Source: Desulfurococcaceae archaeon AG1
Lineage (GTDB): Archaea > Thermoproteota > Thermoprotei_A > Sulfolobales > AG1
Direction of reading: 5' to 3'
Assembly: GCA_003116855.1 (NCBI GenBank)
Contig: BEWT01000001.1
Span: 99,169 to 163,168 of the forward strand
DNA: 64,000 nucleotides
The notes under the pieces were generated by a model that saw only the letters and a list, made by a program, of their open reading frames with translations, had not been told where the DNA came from and ran no database searches. The position numbers and the translations under genes are program-made. Positions 10,838 through 19,858 of this stretch are shown in pieces; the first letter of the stretch is position 1, and each line of letters opens with the position of its first letter.

Positions 10838-12160
10838 TTAGTAAAAAGACCTGAGAGTCTCCATAGAGCTTGTCTCTATAATCTCTCTAAATGCCTTTAC
10901 CGCCTGCTCCCTCTTATCGAGATGCCTCTTATCCATATAGAGCCTAACTATAGCGACACTGTGGGATAGGGTTCCGAAACTCATCTCCTCGAATCCCTTG
11001 ATCACACGCCTATCCCCGGAGATCACGAGAACTTCATCGTCCCTGAGCATCGGGTTGAGGGGTAGGCGTGGTGTATCTATATAGACGACCCCGCTGTAGC
11101 TGCTTCCAAGCTTTTCTAGCAGGAGCTTGTTTAGAAAACCCCTATCGAGGGCTAGCATCATGAGGGGGTTTCTCCTAGGTATCTGTAGCCTTTTCTCCTC
11201 AACAACTGTGTAGGGTATTTTTCTGTTTAGAAGCATTCTGCATGGCTCGAGATCCCTTATAGAGGGGTTTCCAAGTATATAGGTGTCGTCTAGCTCAACA
11301 TACCTGGAGGGGTTATTCACCATCTCCTTATAATCAATATAGCTTTTGCTCTCCTCAAGAAGTCTGGATACAAGCTGCTCTACAGCCCTCGTTGTCTTGT
11401 GATAATATACTGTGGCGAACATGTGGAACCTGGCTATGAGGACATGTTCGTAGGCATCGACAGCCTTATCCAATATTCCTAACCTTCTATGGAGCGGGAC
11501 AGTGCTTCTAGCTATCCTCTCCCAATCTATCCCTGAGCCGTATCCAGCTCCTGTGTAGTATGAGTCCCTGATCAGATAGTCTAGAAGATCTGCAGCAAAG
11601 GGTCCTTTAAGCACGTAGAAGAGGCTCTTCTCCATCTCCTGATCAACCCCACTGTATCCCAGCACTGGCCAGTCCTCACTCCCGACAGCTAGTAATGCTC
11701 TTGAAAGATCTTTTGGTGTGAACCCTAGATCCTTGTTCTCCTCTATGCACGAGACTATCTCGTCATTACTCTCAATGATCCTGGAGCCTACTATCTCGTG
11801 ATTAACCCCCATGGGGTATAGGATCGTCTCCTCAAAGCTATGCGAGAAAGGGCCGTGGCCTATATCGTGTAGGAGTAGAGCAAGCCTGAGGAACTGGATA
11901 AGCCTGGAACCCTCATCCCTACCAACAAGCCCTAGTCTTTGCGCTATATTCTCGCCAAATGCGCTGGCTATATGCATAGCACCAATGCTATGGGCAAACC
12001 TGGTATGAACAGCTCCTGGATATACATAAACAGAGGTTGGTAGCTGGAGCGTTCTCCTAAGCCTCTGGAAAGCCCCAGTATCTATTATGCATTTCTCCAC
12101 CCGAGTAATTCCTATGTATCCATGAACAGGATCCTTTATCATATGCTCATAGGTTAGCAT
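10838..12160 (-). CDS. HD-domain phosphohydrolase (dGTPase/SAMHD1-like, COG1078)
   Basis: The 440-residue protein opens with the family signature IKDPVHGYI and the metal-binding HD residues: H57 in HTRFAHSIG, H98-D99 in ALLLHDIGHGPFSH, and a later D in LLDYLIRDSYYTG. Homologues hydrolyse dNTPs or other nucleotides. The C-terminal region (from about 300) is family-typical but without a nameable motif. It heads towards, and is transcribed on the same strand as, the secreted protease upstream, 52 bp apart. Substrate is inferred only from family. Confidence 0.87.
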   Translation of the reverse strand: MLTYEHMIKDPVHGYIGITRVEKCIIDTGAFQRLRRTLQLPTSVYVYPGAVHTRFAHSIGAMHIASAFGENIAQRLGLVGRDEGSRLIQFLRLALLLHDIGHGPFSHSFEETILYPMGVNHEIVGSRIIESNDEIVSCIEENKDLGFTPKDLSRALLAVGSEDWPVLGYSGVDQEMEKSLFYVLKGPFAADLLDYLIRDSYYTGAGYGSGIDWERIARSTVPLHRRLGILDKAVDAYEHVLIARFHMFATVYYHKTTRAVEQLVSRLLEESKSYIDYKEMVNNPSRYVELDDTYILGNPSIRDLEPCRMLLNRKIPYTVVEEKRLQIPRRNPLMMLALDRGFLNKLLLEKLGSSYSGVVYIDTPRLPLNPMLRDDEVLVISGDRRVIKGFEEMSFGTLSHSVAIVRLYMDKRHLDKREQAVKAFREIIETSSMETLRSFY

Positions 12161-12212
12161 GCTTCACCATTACCAAGATCCCAAGGAGACTAATATCACC
12201 CACCCATGAACC

Positions 12213-14078
12213 TTAATGTCGAGCTTGGTTTGGCTTGCCGCTTCTAGATAGAATAATGTATATTAATAATGTTATAGTAGAGATGGCTATTGATACTAAG
12301 GTTAGGAGTTCTGATAGTCTATCTAGATCTATTGTTGAAGCATCTGTAGAGGATCTTCTTTCGGCAGGGCCTTGGAGAACGTTCTTAGCCTCACCGCTAA
12401 GTTCTAGGCTGAGTGGTGTGCTGACCCTCTTAGAGAAGATCATATAGAGCATGTTGAGAGACAGAGCAGAGGCGCTTGTTGATAATAAGGAGCTGACAAG
12501 GATCCCTGTATCTTGTGACTGCGGATCTATGTTGTTGAGAACCCACAGTGGGAAGCTATAGATACTCCTAGCCACACCGCTGTGCATGATTCCGAGCATG
12601 TTTGTTATATAGCCGCTCTTTTTCAACTGATCTAAGGCATTAGAGCTCGCTCCAGCCCCTACTCCTCGACTAATAATCTGGGATAATGTTGACCCTCTCA
12701 CCGTGTATGAGTAGTTCTGTAGATACGAGTATAGAGTATAAACGGTATTCAGAGTCTCTAGGGCAGCAAGATCTACTCTAGGGCCTATGATCTTAGTTAG
12801 GTTCGAAACAGCTGTTTCAGATATGTTAGAGACGCCGAGAATCCTGAGGATGTTTCTAGACACACCATAAACATTATCCAGTTCCACAATTACTCCTGTG
12901 CTATGCGTCATGTTACCCAGCACGTCTAGCCAGTAATCTATTGAGAGGGCTCTTCCATATAGTGTGCCCGCTACCCTGGCTATAGATCCTGTATCACCAC
13001 TGCCTGCATAAGCCTTAACCACACTATCATAGCTGGCTAGGTTTACGGCTCTCTCGAAGATCAGTAGGTATAGTAGGAACCTATCAAGATCCATAGATCT
13101 AGGTATATCTGAGAAGACCGTGGCAAGCCTGTCTATTGATTTGTTATACTCCTCAACAGCCCTCTGGATCAGGATCCTACCATACCCGTTGAGATCTCTA
13201 TCCACTATCGCTTGGATAAGCTGAACAAGTGATAGGTAGTATAGGTTTATCAACGCATACCCGTCACTCGGAGGATTTCTTCTAACCTTATCTACTATAC
13301 TCATTGCTAATCTATATTCCGTAGAACCTGTATCAGATACCCTGCTTATATAAATGTTCACAAGCCTCTCCAGAAGATCCCTCATAACGACTTCATGATC
13401 TCTAGATACATTTGATATAACATCTATGACATACTCCTCCCCAGCCTCTAAGGACCAGCTGGGCGGCGATGTGTTGAGAAGATCTACAATACTGCTTACC
13501 GGGAGCACTTTCAGATCCCTGAATTGCGATTCTATTAGCTGTCTGTACTGAATATAATTAGCTATTGGTAAGAACACCTCTTTATACCCAGAAGTCCTTA
13601 AAGCAGAGAGCTTCTGCGGTATGCCGCCAACAGCCTCTATACTACCATCTAGATTTATAGCACCTGTGCCAGATAAACCATTGTATTCGCTGCTGTTTAG
13701 CAGGCTGTAGAGGGCTAACGTCATAATAGCTCCTGCAGATGGTCCTGATACGTCTTGAACATTTTTCTCAAAACTAATATCTATATCATAGCTGCTTGGG
13801 GATTTGTTTGATAGTAGCTGGGCTATGATGTATGCTGTAATGATCGATATGAGCGTATCGGTCTCGATCTTATCTGTACCATAGACCCTCAGGCTATTAC
13901 CGCCTGGATTTATACATACAGCTACACTAACAACGCTTCCCTTTCCACTCTGACCTTCTACTGCTGGGACATCTATTCTAACACACTTGGCAGTGTTAGT
14001 ATTAGCACTAGTGCTTAGTAACGATAACTGCGTCGCTGAGAGTATGAGGAGGAGAAGCGCTATTGCCAGTAGCCTCAA
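12213..14078 (-). CDS. membrane-anchored extracytoplasmic Lon-type (S16-like) serine protease
   Basis: The 621-residue protein has an N-terminal signal peptide (LLAIALLLLILSATQLSLLS, residues 3-22) and a C-terminal transmembrane helix (LVSIAISTITLLIYIILSRS) with a short basic tail. In between, residues about 35-200 carry the Lon catalytic core: DVSGPSAGAIMTLALY with Ser114, and GSIEAVGGIPQKLSAL with Lys156, the Ser-Lys dyad of S16. There is no AAA ATPase module. The middle 400 residues are helical and unrecognised. This resembles the archaeal predicted protease group COG1750. The topology places the protease outside the cell, held by its C-terminal anchor. Substrates are unknown. Confidence 0.8.
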   Translation of the reverse strand: MRLLAIALLLLILSATQLSLLSTSANTNTAKCVRIDVPAVEGQSGKGSVVSVAVCINPGGNSLRVYGTDKIETDTLISIITAYIIAQLLSNKSPSSYDIDISFEKNVQDVSGPSAGAIMTLALYSLLNSSEYNGLSGTGAINLDGSIEAVGGIPQKLSALRTSGYKEVFLPIANYIQYRQLIESQFRDLKVLPVSSIVDLLNTSPPSWSLEAGEEYVIDVISNVSRDHEVVMRDLLERLVNIYISRVSDTGSTEYRLAMSIVDKVRRNPPSDGYALINLYYLSLVQLIQAIVDRDLNGYGRILIQRAVEEYNKSIDRLATVFSDIPRSMDLDRFLLYLLIFERAVNLASYDSVVKAYAGSGDTGSIARVAGTLYGRALSIDYWLDVLGNMTHSTGVIVELDNVYGVSRNILRILGVSNISETAVSNLTKIIGPRVDLAALETLNTVYTLYSYLQNYSYTVRGSTLSQIISRGVGAGASSNALDQLKKSGYITNMLGIMHSGVARSIYSFPLWVLNNIDPQSQDTGILVSSLLSTSASALSLNMLYMIFSKRVSTPLSLELSGEAKNVLQGPAERRSSTDASTIDLDRLSELLTLVSIAISTITLLIYIILSRSGKPNQARH

Positions 14079-14156
14079 TACCCGCTCCTCATCAGTAGAT
14101 AAGGGCTAGAGGGGATATATAGTGCCTTGTAAGCAACATAGCCTTAACTGCTTGTA

Positions 14157-14612
14157 TCAACTACTATGGATCTCTAGAACTCCCTCGTTCCCCCTTATTT
14201 TTACCATAGCATGTCGACCGTTATAGTTAGCGAGATCTTTTACTCTGAATCCGAGGGTTTCTCCAAGAGCAATATTACCTACTACACATCCTGTTATCAC
14301 CACCTGGTCTGCCTTATCAACTATCATGGCCCTTGGGGCTAAGCCAGCCTTAGAGATCGAGTAGATAACATAGGTCCCTACAGTGGAGCCTCTAGATCCT
14401 CTGAACACAAGGATCTTGTCTCTAACCTCTATATCCTCGTACCCCTTCTTCCTAAGAACCCCCTTCTTAGGATCTAGATCTCCTAGGAACGAGATATAAT
14501 CATCTATGACAAGCAGGATCCCTTCTCCAAAACCCTCAACAACCCCCCTAAGTCTTAGCTCGACAACCCCGGATTCTTTCTCTTGCTTCTCGCGAGAGCT
14601 CGTAGCTCCCAT
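14157..14612 (-). CDS. phosphomevalonate dehydratase small subunit (AcnX swivel domain, DUF126)
   Basis: The 151-residue protein consists of an aconitase-type swivelling beta domain with the characteristic GSRGSTVGTYVIY loop, which binds the substrate carboxylate, and a C-terminal GRHAMVKIRGNEGVLEI. In archaea with the modified mevalonate route this subunit pairs with a large AcnX subunit. Together they dehydrate (R)-5-phosphomevalonate to trans-anhydromevalonate 5-phosphate for isoprenoid lipids. The large subunit is not in this window, although the two are often adjacent. The N-terminal GATSSREKQEKE stretch is a charged extension; the real start may be slightly downstream. Confidence 0.85.
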   Translation of the reverse strand: MGATSSREKQEKESGVVELRLRGVVEGFGEGILLVIDDYISFLGDLDPKKGVLRKKGYEDIEVRDKILVFRGSRGSTVGTYVIYSISKAGLAPRAMIVDKADQVVITGCVVGNIALGETLGFRVKDLANYNGRHAMVKIRGNEGVLEIHSS

Positions 14613-14672
14613 AAACGCATCCCTCAGTAAGTGGGGATTGGGTGGTTTATTAAGATGCTGGAATATCGTATC

Positions 14673-15662
14673 CTACAGCTGTGTTTTCAAAACACTCCTA
14701 GCGATCTTTACCTCACCCAAGGATTTTATCTGGAGCTCGCATGACTTGCATATAGATCTGTTAGGCGATGTTGGTTCTCCACAGATCGAGCATAAACCTA
14801 GCTTGGGGGTCTCTCTATTGTTCTGCTTTAATGGGTTGAACACATTGTCAAACCATTCGAGCAGTCTTAGCATCGAGCCTGGTTTTGAAGCCTCAATCCT
14901 ATAGATCATATCTCTAACCCTGGCTCTGAGTGAGGGGAAGAGCTCTAAGTAGGGGCATTCAACCTCTTGGGGTTTGTAGCTGGCTAGATATGCATATTTA
15001 GCAGTCTCCCATTCATAGATCTTTCTCAGAGGCTTGATCTTGTCTATGAAAAGCCCAGATCCTTTGGGTCTTAGGGGGTGGTTCATGTAGAGCCTAGCTA
15101 TATCCCCTCTAAGTATGTTGATCACTATGGTCTGGACCTCATCGTCTAGATTATGGGCCGTAGCTACCTTATTATAGCCGAGCTCCCTAGCTATGAGGTT
15201 CAGACTTTTCCTTCTATGAATTCCACAATAGGTGCATGGAGAGATCCTCTGCCCCTTCTCTATGGACATTCTAACCATTTCATCGACAGAGGCTCCCCAA
15301 AGCTCTTTGATAGATACCACATGTAGCTCAACACCCCTCTCTGTAGCCATCCTCTTGATCTCAGCTATATGTTCAGCCCTGTTATAACCATCTATCCCCT
15401 CGATAATGGTTGCTCCACCGAGCCTCGACGGTTCGTGGATCTGTGAGAGTATGTCTAGAAGCACAAAACTATCCTTACCTCCCGAGACTCCTATCAAGAT
15501 CCTATCGCTATGCTTAATCATACCATACCTAAAGATCTCTCTAGAAACCCTTGCAATAACGTTTGAAAAGAAGCAGGCCTTACACAGTCTCAGCCCCGTA
15601 TGGGTTTGGTAGACAACAGCGTCTCTAGCGCTACATATATCACATCTAGGCATCTTAACCAA
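14673..15662 (-). CDS. ttuA: tRNA 2-thiouridine synthetase (TtuA/NcsA family)
   Basis: The 329-residue protein has an N-terminal zinc finger (C7, C10, C27, C30), a PP-loop ATP pyrophosphatase motif GVSGGKDS at 58-65, the catalytic/iron-sulfur cysteines C143, C146 (SPCTYCG) and C236 (VECPYLE), and a C-terminal zinc finger (CSIC and CKSC pairs). All conserved residues of the TtuA/Ncs6 group are present. These enzymes thiolate U54 (stabilising tRNA in thermophiles) or U34. Which position is modified here cannot be decided without structural comparison, though U54 is likelier in a hyperthermophile. The ATG lies 9 bp inside a longer open frame; the start MPRCDIC is equally possible. Confidence 0.9.
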   Translation of the reverse strand: MVKMPRCDICSARDAVVYQTHTGLRLCKACFFSNVIARVSREIFRYGMIKHSDRILIGVSGGKDSFVLLDILSQIHEPSRLGGATIIEGIDGYNRAEHIAEIKRMATERGVELHVVSIKELWGASVDEMVRMSIEKGQRISPCTYCGIHRRKSLNLIARELGYNKVATAHNLDDEVQTIVINILRGDIARLYMNHPLRPKGSGLFIDKIKPLRKIYEWETAKYAYLASYKPQEVECPYLELFPSLRARVRDMIYRIEASKPGSMLRLLEWFDNVFNPLKQNNRETPKLGLCSICGEPTSPNRSICKSCELQIKSLGEVKIARSVLKTQL

Positions 15663-15778
15663 GAATAATGATTCGAAGGGAACTTATAACCGTATCTCAG
15701 CCCCGGACTCTTGATAACAAGCAGGCCCGTATTTCTATCCACAGGATTTATTATGATTCGGGAGAGCGTGGATAGCTG

Positions 15779-16390
15779 TTGGTGGATCCTGAGATATGGA
15801 CTGAGGATTGGGAGAAGGCTTTTAGGAGGATGAATGCTGATCTCTATATAGGCTATCTAGACCACGGGATCAGGGATCTTCTTATCGATATATTTAACCT
15901 TAAGAATTATTATCCAACAAGCTCCTGCACAGGGAGAATTATAGCTATAGACGCTCCAACACCGTGGAGGAGAAAGGAATCCTATATTGTTTTCAAAAAA
16001 CATGCTGAAATTACGAGAGAGGATCTAGAGAGATTGTTAGAAATACCGGTGATCTCGATACTATGGGTGATAGCAAGCGGGCCTATAATGCATATCATGG
16101 CAAGAACCCCTAGACATGCAATGATCCTTTTAAAAAAGGTTAGAGAGGCTGGTTTCAAACACAGCGGGCTTGTGGCATCGAGCAAGAGGGGGTATTTGGT
16201 TGAGCTTGTCACAGGCATATGGATCGGGATCCCGGTCAAGGATTCGGAGAGGGTGTTGATAAGTAGAAATGAGATCGATGGGATCGTATGGATACTTAAC
16301 AGAGCACTAGCGGAGGGGAAGGCGAGGTTAGAGAGTCTTAGAAAAGCTATAAAGGAGCTAAAGGCATGGAGCGATCAACGTGTAGCATGA
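15779..16390 (+). CDS. taw3: tRNA wybutosine-synthesis methyltransferase Taw3
   Basis: The 203-residue protein contains the Taw3/TYW3 signature YYPTSSCTGRIIAID near residues 44-58, the WVIASGPIMHIMART segment and VELVTGIWIGIPVKD, matching archaeal Taw3 in length. The enzyme methylates N4 of the 4-demethylwyosine derivative at position 37 of tRNA-Phe. It has a TTG start, with GGATAGCTG upstream. It overlaps the convergent uracil-DNA glycosylase gene by 16 bp. Together with TiaS, TtuA and Trm56 it makes this region rich in tRNA-modification functions. Confidence 0.93.
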   Translation: MVDPEIWTEDWEKAFRRMNADLYIGYLDHGIRDLLIDIFNLKNYYPTSSCTGRIIAIDAPTPWRRKESYIVFKKHAEITREDLERLLEIPVISILWVIASGPIMHIMARTPRHAMILLKKVREAGFKHSGLVASSKRGYLVELVTGIWIGIPVKDSERVLISRNEIDGIVWILNRALAEGKARLESLRKAIKELKAWSDQRVA

Positions 16391-17100
16391 GCGGTTGTAT
16401 TTTGATCAGTATTAGCTAGATCTACTGCTCTCCTGAATATAGTCACCAACATCTCGTGGGTAAGCCTACCAGTCCTCATATTCCTCGGGCTTGGGTGGTA
16501 GGATGAGATAAGCCATACAGCCCCTCTAAGCCTTGTCTCCACACTATATATAGCACCATGTCTGAACCCAAGATCTAGATCCTGTAGATATGCTCCAAGA
16601 GCACTTTCAATAGCCTTTAACATAGCACTCCATGCTATGTTTCCAAGAGCAACAAAGACCCTGGATCTTTTTAAAAGTTTTACCTCGGCTTCCAGGTAAC
16701 GGTTACAGGTAGCGATTTCCTGGGCATTAGGCCTATTATCTGGAGGAGCACATTTGACAGCAGCTGTTAGATAGACGTCTCTCAGCACTAAGCCGTCGTC
16801 AGCAGATATGGAGTAAGGCTGGTTGGATAAGCCAACCTCGTATAAAGCTCTCATAAGGTTCTGGCTAGTCTCATCACCGGTGAAAACCCTACCAGTTCTA
16901 TTACCACCCCTAACAGCAGGGGCTAGCCCTACAACAAAGATCCTGGCCATAGGATCTCCATAACCCGGGACAGGTTTAGCCCAATACACCCTCCCCGGAT
17001 CTTTTAGCGAGGCCTCAACCCTATATCTAGCTAGCCTAGGGCACAACGAGCATGAGATCACCTCTTCAGCTAGTTTGCCTAATGGGGAGTTTGGATCCAT
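16375..17100 (-). CDS. uracil-DNA glycosylase, family 5 (UDGb)
   Basis: The 241-residue protein has iron-sulfur cluster cysteines starting with C17 and C20 (SCSLCPRL), later cysteines near the middle (KCAPPDNRP, TCNRYLEAE), the active-site loop GLAPAVRGGNRTGRVFTGD and the C-terminal SSYHPSPRNMRTG motif. The A in GLAPA, in place of an acidic or polar residue, is typical of family 5, which removes uracil and other deaminated bases including hypoxanthine. This is relevant at high temperature, where cytosine deaminates fast. It is transcribed towards taw3. Confidence 0.93.
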   Translation of the reverse strand: MDPNSPLGKLAEEVISCSLCPRLARYRVEASLKDPGRVYWAKPVPGYGDPMARIFVVGLAPAVRGGNRTGRVFTGDETSQNLMRALYEVGLSNQPYSISADDGLVLRDVYLTAAVKCAPPDNRPNAQEIATCNRYLEAEVKLLKRSRVFVALGNIAWSAMLKAIESALGAYLQDLDLGFRHGAIYSVETRLRGAVWLISSYHPSPRNMRTGRLTHEMLVTIFRRAVDLANTDQNTTAHATR

Positions 17101-17476
17101 TCTAAACTCCGCAAACTGTTTCAGGTTTCGGGTTTATAATGGTTGATCTGGTTATACCGCTAGATCCTCTTTTTGTGATGCGTAAGTATAAGAATCACTA
17201 CTATACCCAATACACCGTAGCCAGCTGGTTCGGGTTTTATGAGGGTTTATAGGAGCTGGTGCTAGATCTGTATGAGCCGAAATATGAATTATGGTGATAT
17301 CCGCGCATGACAAGGGTAGCTATAAAGACTCAAGCGTGCTGGGTTAAGAAGGAAAAGCTAGGGTGCGGGTTTTCTATACAATGAGCCAGGGGTTCGATAG
17401 AGCTGTTATTATTGACATACCTTGAAGAAACCTCGTAATCATGTGGTTTAGTAGAAATAGAGCGGGGCTTGAAGAT
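17101..17476. other. intergenic region without a recognisable gene
   Basis: No open frame here looks coding. Around 17218-17262 a weak stem (CCAGCT pairing with AGCTGG about 30 bases later) can be drawn. I found no tRNA, no C/D-box pattern and no terminator strong enough to call. The 3' part leads into the promoter of the winged-helix gene, listed separately. Confidence 0.5.
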
Positions 17477-17511
17477 CTTTGGGTATTGTATTGCCCAAAG
17501 CGTATTTAAGA
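17477..17511 (+). promoter_or_regulatory. TATA box with adjacent inverted repeat (candidate operator)
   Basis: A perfect inverted repeat, CTTTGGG (17477-17483) and CCCAAAG (17494-17500) with a 10-bp spacer, abuts the TATA box TATTTAAG (17503-17510). The ATG at 17536 is about 30 bp from the TATA centre, so the transcript is leaderless or nearly so. A dyad filling the BRE position is where an archaeal repressor would block TFB/TBP. Autoregulation by the downstream winged-helix protein is the simplest inference. Confidence 0.55.
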
Positions 17512-17535
17512 ACGTGGCGTTAGTAGCATCACCAG

Positions 17536-17919
17536 ATGCGGGGTGAGTTGGGCTTGACAAACGTTCCAGACGCGCTAAAGATCCTGTATATATTATATAG
17601 GGTTAAGAGTCCTGTTGATGTTAAAGATATTCACAGGATCGTTGATATAGCATCGAGCAGGGGGATTTGCTGTAAACAATACTCATTTGCTAGATACCCG
17701 TGGGGTCCCTATTCTAAAGACCTTGAGGCGGATCTAGAGATCCTGAGGTCTCTTGGTCTTGTAAGCATAACCAATGGGAATACCTCTAGAAGGCTTGTTA
17801 TAACTGAGAAGGGCGTTACTGTGGCGATCAATGTAGAGAGAGTTATAAGCCCTAATGAGAAGGAGAGACTTGAATCCTTGTTTACCGGGCACGGGGATCA
17901 GGATCGCGCGAATGGGTAA
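17536..17919 (+). CDS. winged-helix DNA-binding protein, function unknown
   Basis: The 127-residue protein has an N-terminal helix-turn-helix (ALKILYILYRVKSPVDVKDIHRIVDIAS), a turn with YPWGPYSKDLEADLEILRSLGLV, and a wing-like LVITEKGVTVA. The pattern is that of small archaeal winged-helix regulators. C46-C47 in GICCKQ are a vicinal cysteine pair that could sense redox or metal, but this is speculative. It stands alone between the UDG gene and an MFS transporter. The ATG is supported by a TATA box about 30 bp upstream. The target is unknown; see the inverted repeat in its promoter. Confidence 0.7.
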   Translation: MRGELGLTNVPDALKILYILYRVKSPVDVKDIHRIVDIASSRGICCKQYSFARYPWGPYSKDLEADLEILRSLGLVSITNGNTSRRLVITEKGVTVAINVERVISPNEKERLESLFTGHGDQDRANG

Positions 17920-18064
17920 TAGATTAGCAGGAGAAGTGGTAGCAGTATGTGTTTCATATGAAAGAGAATGGTTCATATATGATCAATTAGCCTCTGGTGT
18001 TTTAAACTCTTTCTCTTTTTAAGAACTAGAGGTTATGTTTTCTCCATTAATAGCAGAATCCTTT

Positions 18065-19336
18065 TTATTTATTGAGAGATCTTTTGAGTCTGAGTATTTG
18101 GAGAAGCGCTATCGGCATTAATGCCACTAGCGATGCATAGCTAGATATCCCTATCATATCCCTATATGTTTTAGCGATTGATGCGACCATTATAGGGCCT
18201 GTCATATTTCCAAGATCAAACATAGCTGTATATATAGCTGAAGCAGTACCCCTTCTCCTCTGCGGTACCCCCGTTATAGCCATTATCTGGAGGGATGGTA
18301 TTGCAAGGCCGGAGCCTATACCAGCTATTATACCATAGTATAGAATGCTGTGTGATAGGGGATCCGTCGATACCAGTATATAACCCATGGATAGGAGAAT
18401 CATTCCAAGGATGGCTGTTCCTTCAACACTTATAACCCGTAACACGTATGTGAACGTGATTCTCGATACAAGGCTTGATACAGCTATTCCGGTGAAGAAG
18501 ATAGCTATGTAAGAAGCCCCCAATCCAGCCTCTTTATGGTAGGCTGGTAGGAAGAGTGTCATTGAGGCATATACGGAGCTATAGAGTAGAAGAGACGCTA
18601 GTGCTGTGATAAAGCCCGCGCTCATAAACCCGAGACTCTTCTCATCAGAATCGATACTAACTACGGGGCGGGAGAGCTTAGCACTATTGATCATGAGTGA
18701 TAATACAGATGCTGAGAGAGCCATTGCTGTCGAGAATATAAATAAGGCCCGGTATCCGAGATGTGTAACAACATACCCTCCGATAGCAGGTCCCAAAGCA
18801 AACGATACACCGATCACAGTACTTCTCCAGGCTAGGGAGCTTATCACGGTCTCCCTACTCCCTATAGATGCTGCTTGGAAAGATGCGGGGATAAATAGCG
18901 CAACAGCGGCTCCTTGTATGAGTCTCCCAACATATAGGAGCTCCGGGCCAGGTGCTATGAAATATATAGCCTGGGCTGCTGCAGAGGTCGCTGCCCCTAT
19001 TGCTAAAAGCCTCTTAGTCCACCCACGATCGGCTAGTATACCTGATAGAGGTCTAATAGTTAGTGCTGAGAGGGCGAAGAACGGTCCAAGTAGAGCTACA
19101 GCAGCCTCGGTGGCTCCGATTTCCACCGCATATTGGGAGAGATAAGGCACTACACTATGTATTGTTAGGAAGAAACATAGGGTAACCATGTTGAGGATAA
19201 GCTCATCGCGATATATGGTGGCAACTCTAGGGGGGTTTGCAGTTTTACCTCTTTTACGACTAAGGATCTCGACATGCTCTAAAACCCCCTTTATGCTAGG
19301 TAAAAAACGATCCATCAGGGGCATCTCTAGCCACAA
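18065..19336 (-). CDS. MFS transporter
   Basis: The 423-residue protein has twelve hydrophobic segments and the major-facilitator signature between helices 2 and 3 (LTIRPLSGILADRGWTKRLLAIGA, the G-x-x-x-D-R-x-G-R/K type loop). The N-terminal 45 residues are hydrophilic. It is probably a proton-driven exporter or importer of small molecules; the substrate cannot be inferred. It is divergent from the small gene at 19432 and separated from the winged-helix gene by 145 bp of AT-rich DNA. It is one of three MFS genes in 18-30 kb, which are not close copies of one another. Confidence 0.88.
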   Translation of the reverse strand: MWLEMPLMDRFLPSIKGVLEHVEILSRKRGKTANPPRVATIYRDELILNMVTLCFFLTIHSVVPYLSQYAVEIGATEAAVALLGPFFALSALTIRPLSGILADRGWTKRLLAIGAATSAAAQAIYFIAPGPELLYVGRLIQGAAVALFIPASFQAASIGSRETVISSLAWRSTVIGVSFALGPAIGGYVVTHLGYRALFIFSTAMALSASVLSLMINSAKLSRPVVSIDSDEKSLGFMSAGFITALASLLLYSSVYASMTLFLPAYHKEAGLGASYIAIFFTGIAVSSLVSRITFTYVLRVISVEGTAILGMILLSMGYILVSTDPLSHSILYYGIIAGIGSGLAIPSLQIMAITGVPQRRRGTASAIYTAMFDLGNMTGPIMVASIAKTYRDMIGISSYASLVALMPIALLQILRLKRSLNK

Positions 19337-19431
19337 TAGATGAAAAATATACGAGGGTTAATAAGTAATCACATACTTGGTATAAAGTTCAATATTAGGT
19401 TTCGTAACACCAATTACGTGGTGGTTTCAAC

Positions 19432-19713
19432 GTGGGAAGAGATCTGAGAGGGGGAGTGAAGCCCATAGAAACCTTCAGAATAGATAGAAGCCCGGAGCTT
19501 GAGGCAAAAAATATCGCAAGGGAGCTGTGCTCCAAGAAAATGGTGAGCCTGCTTATCAAGGTTAGCGATCAAAGCGTTCTTGACAGGGTGATTAAAGCGC
19601 TGATCAGAGAAGGGGTGTCTATCTTTGCAGCAGATAATAAAGAGGATATAGTGATCCTCTATCTGACTAGAAGAGATAAGAAAGGATGTTCAGAGCTTGT
19701 TAGCAGTCTCTAA
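19432..19713 (+). CDS. small conserved-looking protein of unknown function
   Basis: The 93-residue protein starts at GTG 19432. Its composition is coding-like, with alternating strand/helix pattern: VSLLIKVSDQSVLDRVIKALIREGVSIFAADNKEDIVILYLTRRD suggests an alpha/beta fold resembling a small ferredoxin-like or ACT-type domain. Two cysteines (C33, C86) are present. I do not recognise the family. It is divergent from the MFS gene and upstream of the secreted propeller protein by 145 bp that contain their own promoter. Confidence 0.6.
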   Translation: MGRDLRGGVKPIETFRIDRSPELEAKNIARELCSKKMVSLLIKVSDQSVLDRVIKALIREGVSIFAADNKEDIVILYLTRRDKKGCSELVSSL

Positions 19714-19858
19714 TGTTGTGTGGAGAAGGTCAATAGAAACATGAGGAGAAATTGTGCAACTGGTGGTGTGCGGAGAACCTAATTTATATTGTTATGATAA
19801 TTTCTTCTTAAAATACTTTATTACTGTCGTAGCATTATATCATTAAGAGGCGATACGC

